Shown: positions 16,251 to 18,707 of the stretch, one piece after another
Layout: each line of letters begins with the position of its first letter
Numbering within the stretch: position 1 is the stretch's first letter
Notes under the pieces: model-generated
The model's database searches: none
What the model saw: only the letters and a program-made list of their open reading frames with translations
Told to the model about the DNA's origin: nothing
Program-made: the position numbers and the translations under genes
Assembly (NCBI GenBank): GCA_900541195.1
Contig: UQIY01000043.1
Coordinates: 1 to 18,707, forward strand
Direction of reading: 5' to 3'
Length of the DNA stretch: 18,707 nucleotides
Source: an uncultured Collinsella sp.
Lineage (GTDB): Bacteria; Actinomycetota; Coriobacteriia; Coriobacteriales; Coriobacteriaceae

Positions 16251-16286
16251 CAAAAGCGGGTCCGGATCGCTCGATCCGGACCCGCT
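16251..16286 (-). terminator. Intrinsic terminator of the surface-protein gene
   Basis: Perfect 15-bp arms AGCGGGTCCGGATCG / CGATCCGGACCCGCT, 16 bases after the stop codon, followed on the minus strand by TTTT. A strong Rho-independent terminator. Confidence 0.85.
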
Positions 16287-16302
16287 GGGAGCTGGCGCGC
16301 GG

Positions 16303-18707
16303 TTAAGCGCGGCGCTTCATGGCCCACGCCAGCAGCAGGGCTGCCACACCGGCAGCGAGTACGGCACCGGCCATGGCGTACGCGCTGTCGCCGGACTGAG
16401 GCAGCGTCTCCTTGCCAGCCTTCTTCTTAGGCTTGGAAGTCGTAGTCGTGGTCGTAGTAGTCGTGGTGGTCTGGCCGGGAGCGGGCTTGGCAGCCTCGGC
16501 AACGGTGAAGGTCGTCTCGGCAGTGCCCGTAGCCGAAACCACGCTCAGCTTGTGTTCGCCCACGCCGAGCGTATTCAGGAAGCTCGCCTTGAGCGTCACG
16601 ATCGTAGAGCCCTCGGTGAGCTCGTAGTTCTCGGCCGCGACCTCCTTATCGTCAACCAGCACCTTCTGGAAGTACTCGATCGGCGCGTTCGAGCGGAAGC
16701 TCAGGTTCTTGGCGGTGTCGACCGTAATCGCCTGACCCTTACCGTCGATGATCTCGGGCTTCAGAATCGCGATCTCCTCGGTCTTGCCCTTCTCGCCGCA
16801 GACGGTGCACTCCTCATGCCTCTCTCCCTTGGCCTCAACGGTCGCCGGCTTGTCGACGACCCACTCAAAGGTGTGCTTGGCCTTGTCGAGGATCTCGCCG
16901 CAGCGGCAGACATGCCAGTGGTTCTTGGCGTCGTGTGCCCAGCCGGAGCCGTCGGGCTCGTGCTTAAGCACGCCCTCGACCGTCACATTCACGTCGTGCT
17001 CGACGTCCTTAAGCTCAAAGGTGCCGGCGTCGGAGAGCTTAACGGCCTTACCGTCAACCTTTACGGCGTAATCCTTGCCCGCAAAGTACGCACTGTCGAT
17101 GCTCATGGCGAGCTTTGCGGAGCCGTGCCAGTCGAGCTCGGTTGCCGTCGAGGTGAGCGTGTAGCCAACCTGGCTGCTCGGCAGCGTCACGACGAGCTTG
17201 CGACCGGTAGCCACGGTGACCTCGGTGACGGAAGACGCGTCGTAGTTGGCCTTGGCCTGATAGCGCACCTCGTACGCGCCGGCGGCGAGGTCCTTGAGCT
17301 CGGTCACGCCCTCGCCCACGGCCTGGTACTCGGCAGCGCCCTTGGCGCGCCACTCCATGGTGGCGTCGACGCCCGTGATCTTGCCGTCGCGCTTGCCACT
17401 CACGGTCTCGGCGGTGGCCTGGACCTTCGGCGCGTCCTGAGCGGCGTTCTTGATGGAGAACTCGCACGTCAGGCCCTCAGTCGGCAGCGCGTAGTTGCCA
17501 GCGGCCTTGCCCGTCAGCGCACCGAGGGTCGCCGTGTAAAAAGTGCCGGCCTCGGTCTGGGAGCCCTCGACGGTCGCGCCGAGGTCATCATTGCCGATAA
17601 CATTGCCGAGCGTGGCCACAGGGCAGTGCTCCTTGCCGTCATAGGTGAACTCGGTGGTGCCCCACGTCACAGTGAGCAGACGCTGGTTGATGGTGAACAT
17701 GCCGTCGACGAACGTGATGCTGTAGTTGGGGTTTGCACCCTCGGGCTGCGTCAGCTGCAGAGCATAGCCGCCCTCGCGCACGTTGTCGTCATCTTCGCGC
17801 TCGATCTCGAGGCCCTGAAGCGTTTCGCCCGCGACGAGTTTGCCAGAAGTGACATCCCACGTAAACACGGGGTCAGCCTCGCCGTAGGTCTTAGAATCGT
17901 CCTGGGCGGTGACCGTAATCGCGCGCGGCTTGACCTCGAGCGTAACCTCACCCTCGGCCTTCACACCGTCGATCGTCACCTTATAGGAAACAGTCAGTGT
18001 GCCAACGTCGCGGATCTTGGGGGCCTCGGAGGACCAGTTCTTGCCGTCGGTGCCGTACTGGGCCGTCGCGCCCTCGGGCAGTCTCGTCGCATCGACCGTA
18101 TGATACGCACCGTCGTACTCGTCGGAGTAGCCAGCGATAGCGGCAGCCGGAATCTCGACTGCAGGCAACGCATGTCCACAGACCGTGCACTGCTGATGCT
18201 TGGAGCCAGCCTCGGTTGCCGTGGGCGCCTTGTCGACAACCCACTCAAAGGTGTGCGCAGCCTCGTCGATCTTCTCGCCGCAGGTGCACTCGTGCCAGTG
18301 CGCGTTATCGTCGGAGAGCCACTTATCGTTCACGGCCTCGTGCTTGTGCACACCCTCAACCGTGATGGCGGTATTCTCCTCGACATCGCTCAGGACGAAC
18401 CTTCCGTCCTCGTTCTTCTCGAGAAGCACGCCGTTTGCCTTGACAGCAAAGTCGTCGCCCGCGTAGTAGCCATCGGAGATCTTTACCGAGAACTCCACGC
18501 TTTCGTGCCACTGCAGCCTGTTCGGGCTATGCCACACTATCGAGTACGCGTCATTTTTCTCGGAAAGGCTGACGTTCAGGTACTTGCCCTTGCCGACATG
18601 CACTTCCACAGGCGTGGACGGCAGGTAATTATCGGTCTCGGCATACCAAACCTGGTAGTCGCCAGCGGCAAGATTCTCGATCTTACCGTCTTCGGAAACC
18701 ATGGTCT
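16303..18707 (-). CDS. LPXTG-type cell-wall-anchored surface protein, 5'-truncated
   Basis: About 800 C-terminal residues of a large secreted protein; the start and signal peptide lie beyond the window. Counted from the first in-window Met (nt 18702): module A (11-178) ends in HWHECTCGEK and CTVCG. A bacterial MBG/YDG-like beta domain pair follows (about 258-415, with ITVTAQDDSKTYGEADP). Module B (472-638) repeats module A and ends in HWHVCRCGE and CTVCG. Then come a beta domain (about 640-735), an 11-Thr linker (745-755), a basic KPKKK stretch, the sorting signal LPQSG (767-771), a hydrophobic helix and the tail KRRA. Sortase should attach it to peptidoglycan, although Ser replaces the usual Thr. 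The four Cys and nearby His of each module could bind zinc. A role in adhesion is plausible but not shown by the sequence. Confidence 0.88.
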   Translation of the reverse strand, partial: TMVSEDGKIENLAAGDYQVWYAETDNYLPSTPVEVHVGKGKYLNVSLSEKNDAYSIVWHSPNRLQWHESVEFSVKISDGYYAGDDFAVKANGVLLEKNEDGRFVLSDVEENTAITVEGVHKHEAVNDKWLSDDNAHWHECTCGEKIDEAAHTFEWVVDKAPTATEAGSKHQQCTVCGHALPAVEIPAAAIAGYSDEYDGAYHTVDATRLPEGATAQYGTDGKNWSSEAPKIRDVGTLTVSYKVTIDGVKAEGEVTLEVKPRAITVTAQDDSKTYGEADPVFTWDVTSGKLVAGETLQGLEIEREDDDNVREGGYALQLTQPEGANPNYSITFVDGMFTINQRLLTVTWGTTEFTYDGKEHCPVATLGNVIGNDDLGATVEGSQTEAGTFYTATLGALTGKAAGNYALPTEGLTCEFSIKNAAQDAPKVQATAETVSGKRDGKITGVDATMEWRAKGAAEYQAVGEGVTELKDLAAGAYEVRYQAKANYDASSVTEVTVATGRKLVVTLPSSQVGYTLTSTATELDWHGSAKLAMSIDSAYFAGKDYAVKVDGKAVKLSDAGTFELKDVEHDVNVTVEGVLKHEPDGSGWAHDAKNHWHVCRCGEILDKAKHTFEWVVDKPATVEAKGERHEECTVCGEKGKTEEIAILKPEIIDGKGQAITVDTAKNLSFRSNAPIEYFQKVLVDDKEVAAENYELTEGSTIVTLKASFLNTLGVGEHKLSVVSATGTAETTFTVAEAAKPAPGQTTTTTTTTTTTSKPKKKAGKETLPQSGDSAYAMAGAVLAAGVAALLLAWAMKRRA

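Noticed and set aside
16029..16253. 74-codon minus-strand frame
   Set aside because: It lies wholly across the inverted-repeat element and has no ribosome binding site or homology signal.

Overview
The window reads as chromosomal DNA of a high-GC Gram-positive gut bacterium, most likely a Coriobacteriia member of the Collinsella type. The reasons are the dnaK-grpE-dnaJ-hspR order with a MerR-type HspR, the GC-rich third codon positions, a sortase-anchored surface protein ending LPQSG-TM-KRRA, and many short palindromic repeats between genes. This assignment is inference from gene content and was not tested by a search. No rRNA, tRNA, CRISPR array or complete insertion sequence was seen.

Layout. 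Positions 2-34 are an Illumina Nextera adapter left on the contig end, not biology. Next comes clpB (minus strand), cut at its C-terminus by the adapter. Its last ~260 codons look ClpC-like and compositionally foreign, so the gene is probably a chimera joined at the second Walker A motif. Positions 2.7-4.25 kb hold an orphan membrane-protein gene between two 187-bp direct repeats, each built of three hairpins, followed by a terminator and a 23-bp-arm inverted repeat. From 4.25 to 11.2 kb the minus strand carries the heat-shock block dnaK-grpE-dnaJ-hspR and, after a 312-bp gap, an aconitase-superfamily hydratase. A 25-bp element with the same AATCT-N15-AGATT architecture lies upstream of both dnaK and clpB, and probably ties the two chaperone systems to one heat-shock regulator (HspR is the obvious candidate). 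An 8Fe ferredoxin gene follows on the plus strand.

From 11.95 to 15.8 kb the minus strand carries a complete de novo NAD operon, nadA-nadB-nadC-niaR. It makes quinolinate from aspartate and dihydroxyacetone phosphate, converts it to nicotinate mononucleotide, and encodes its own niacin-responsive repressor. The nadA promoter is embedded in a 44-bp near-ideal operator. The last 2.7 kb hold two further repeat elements, a strong terminator and a large, 5'-truncated, cell-wall-anchored surface protein with an internal duplication of Cys/His-rich modules.

I did not find a clearly new multi-gene system. The strongest leads are the repeat/palindrome families (including one with an inverted hairpin loop), the shared heat-shock operator, the NiaR operator, a possible second grpE start, and the duplicated surface module. 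The clpB chimera and adapter are data-quality warnings.
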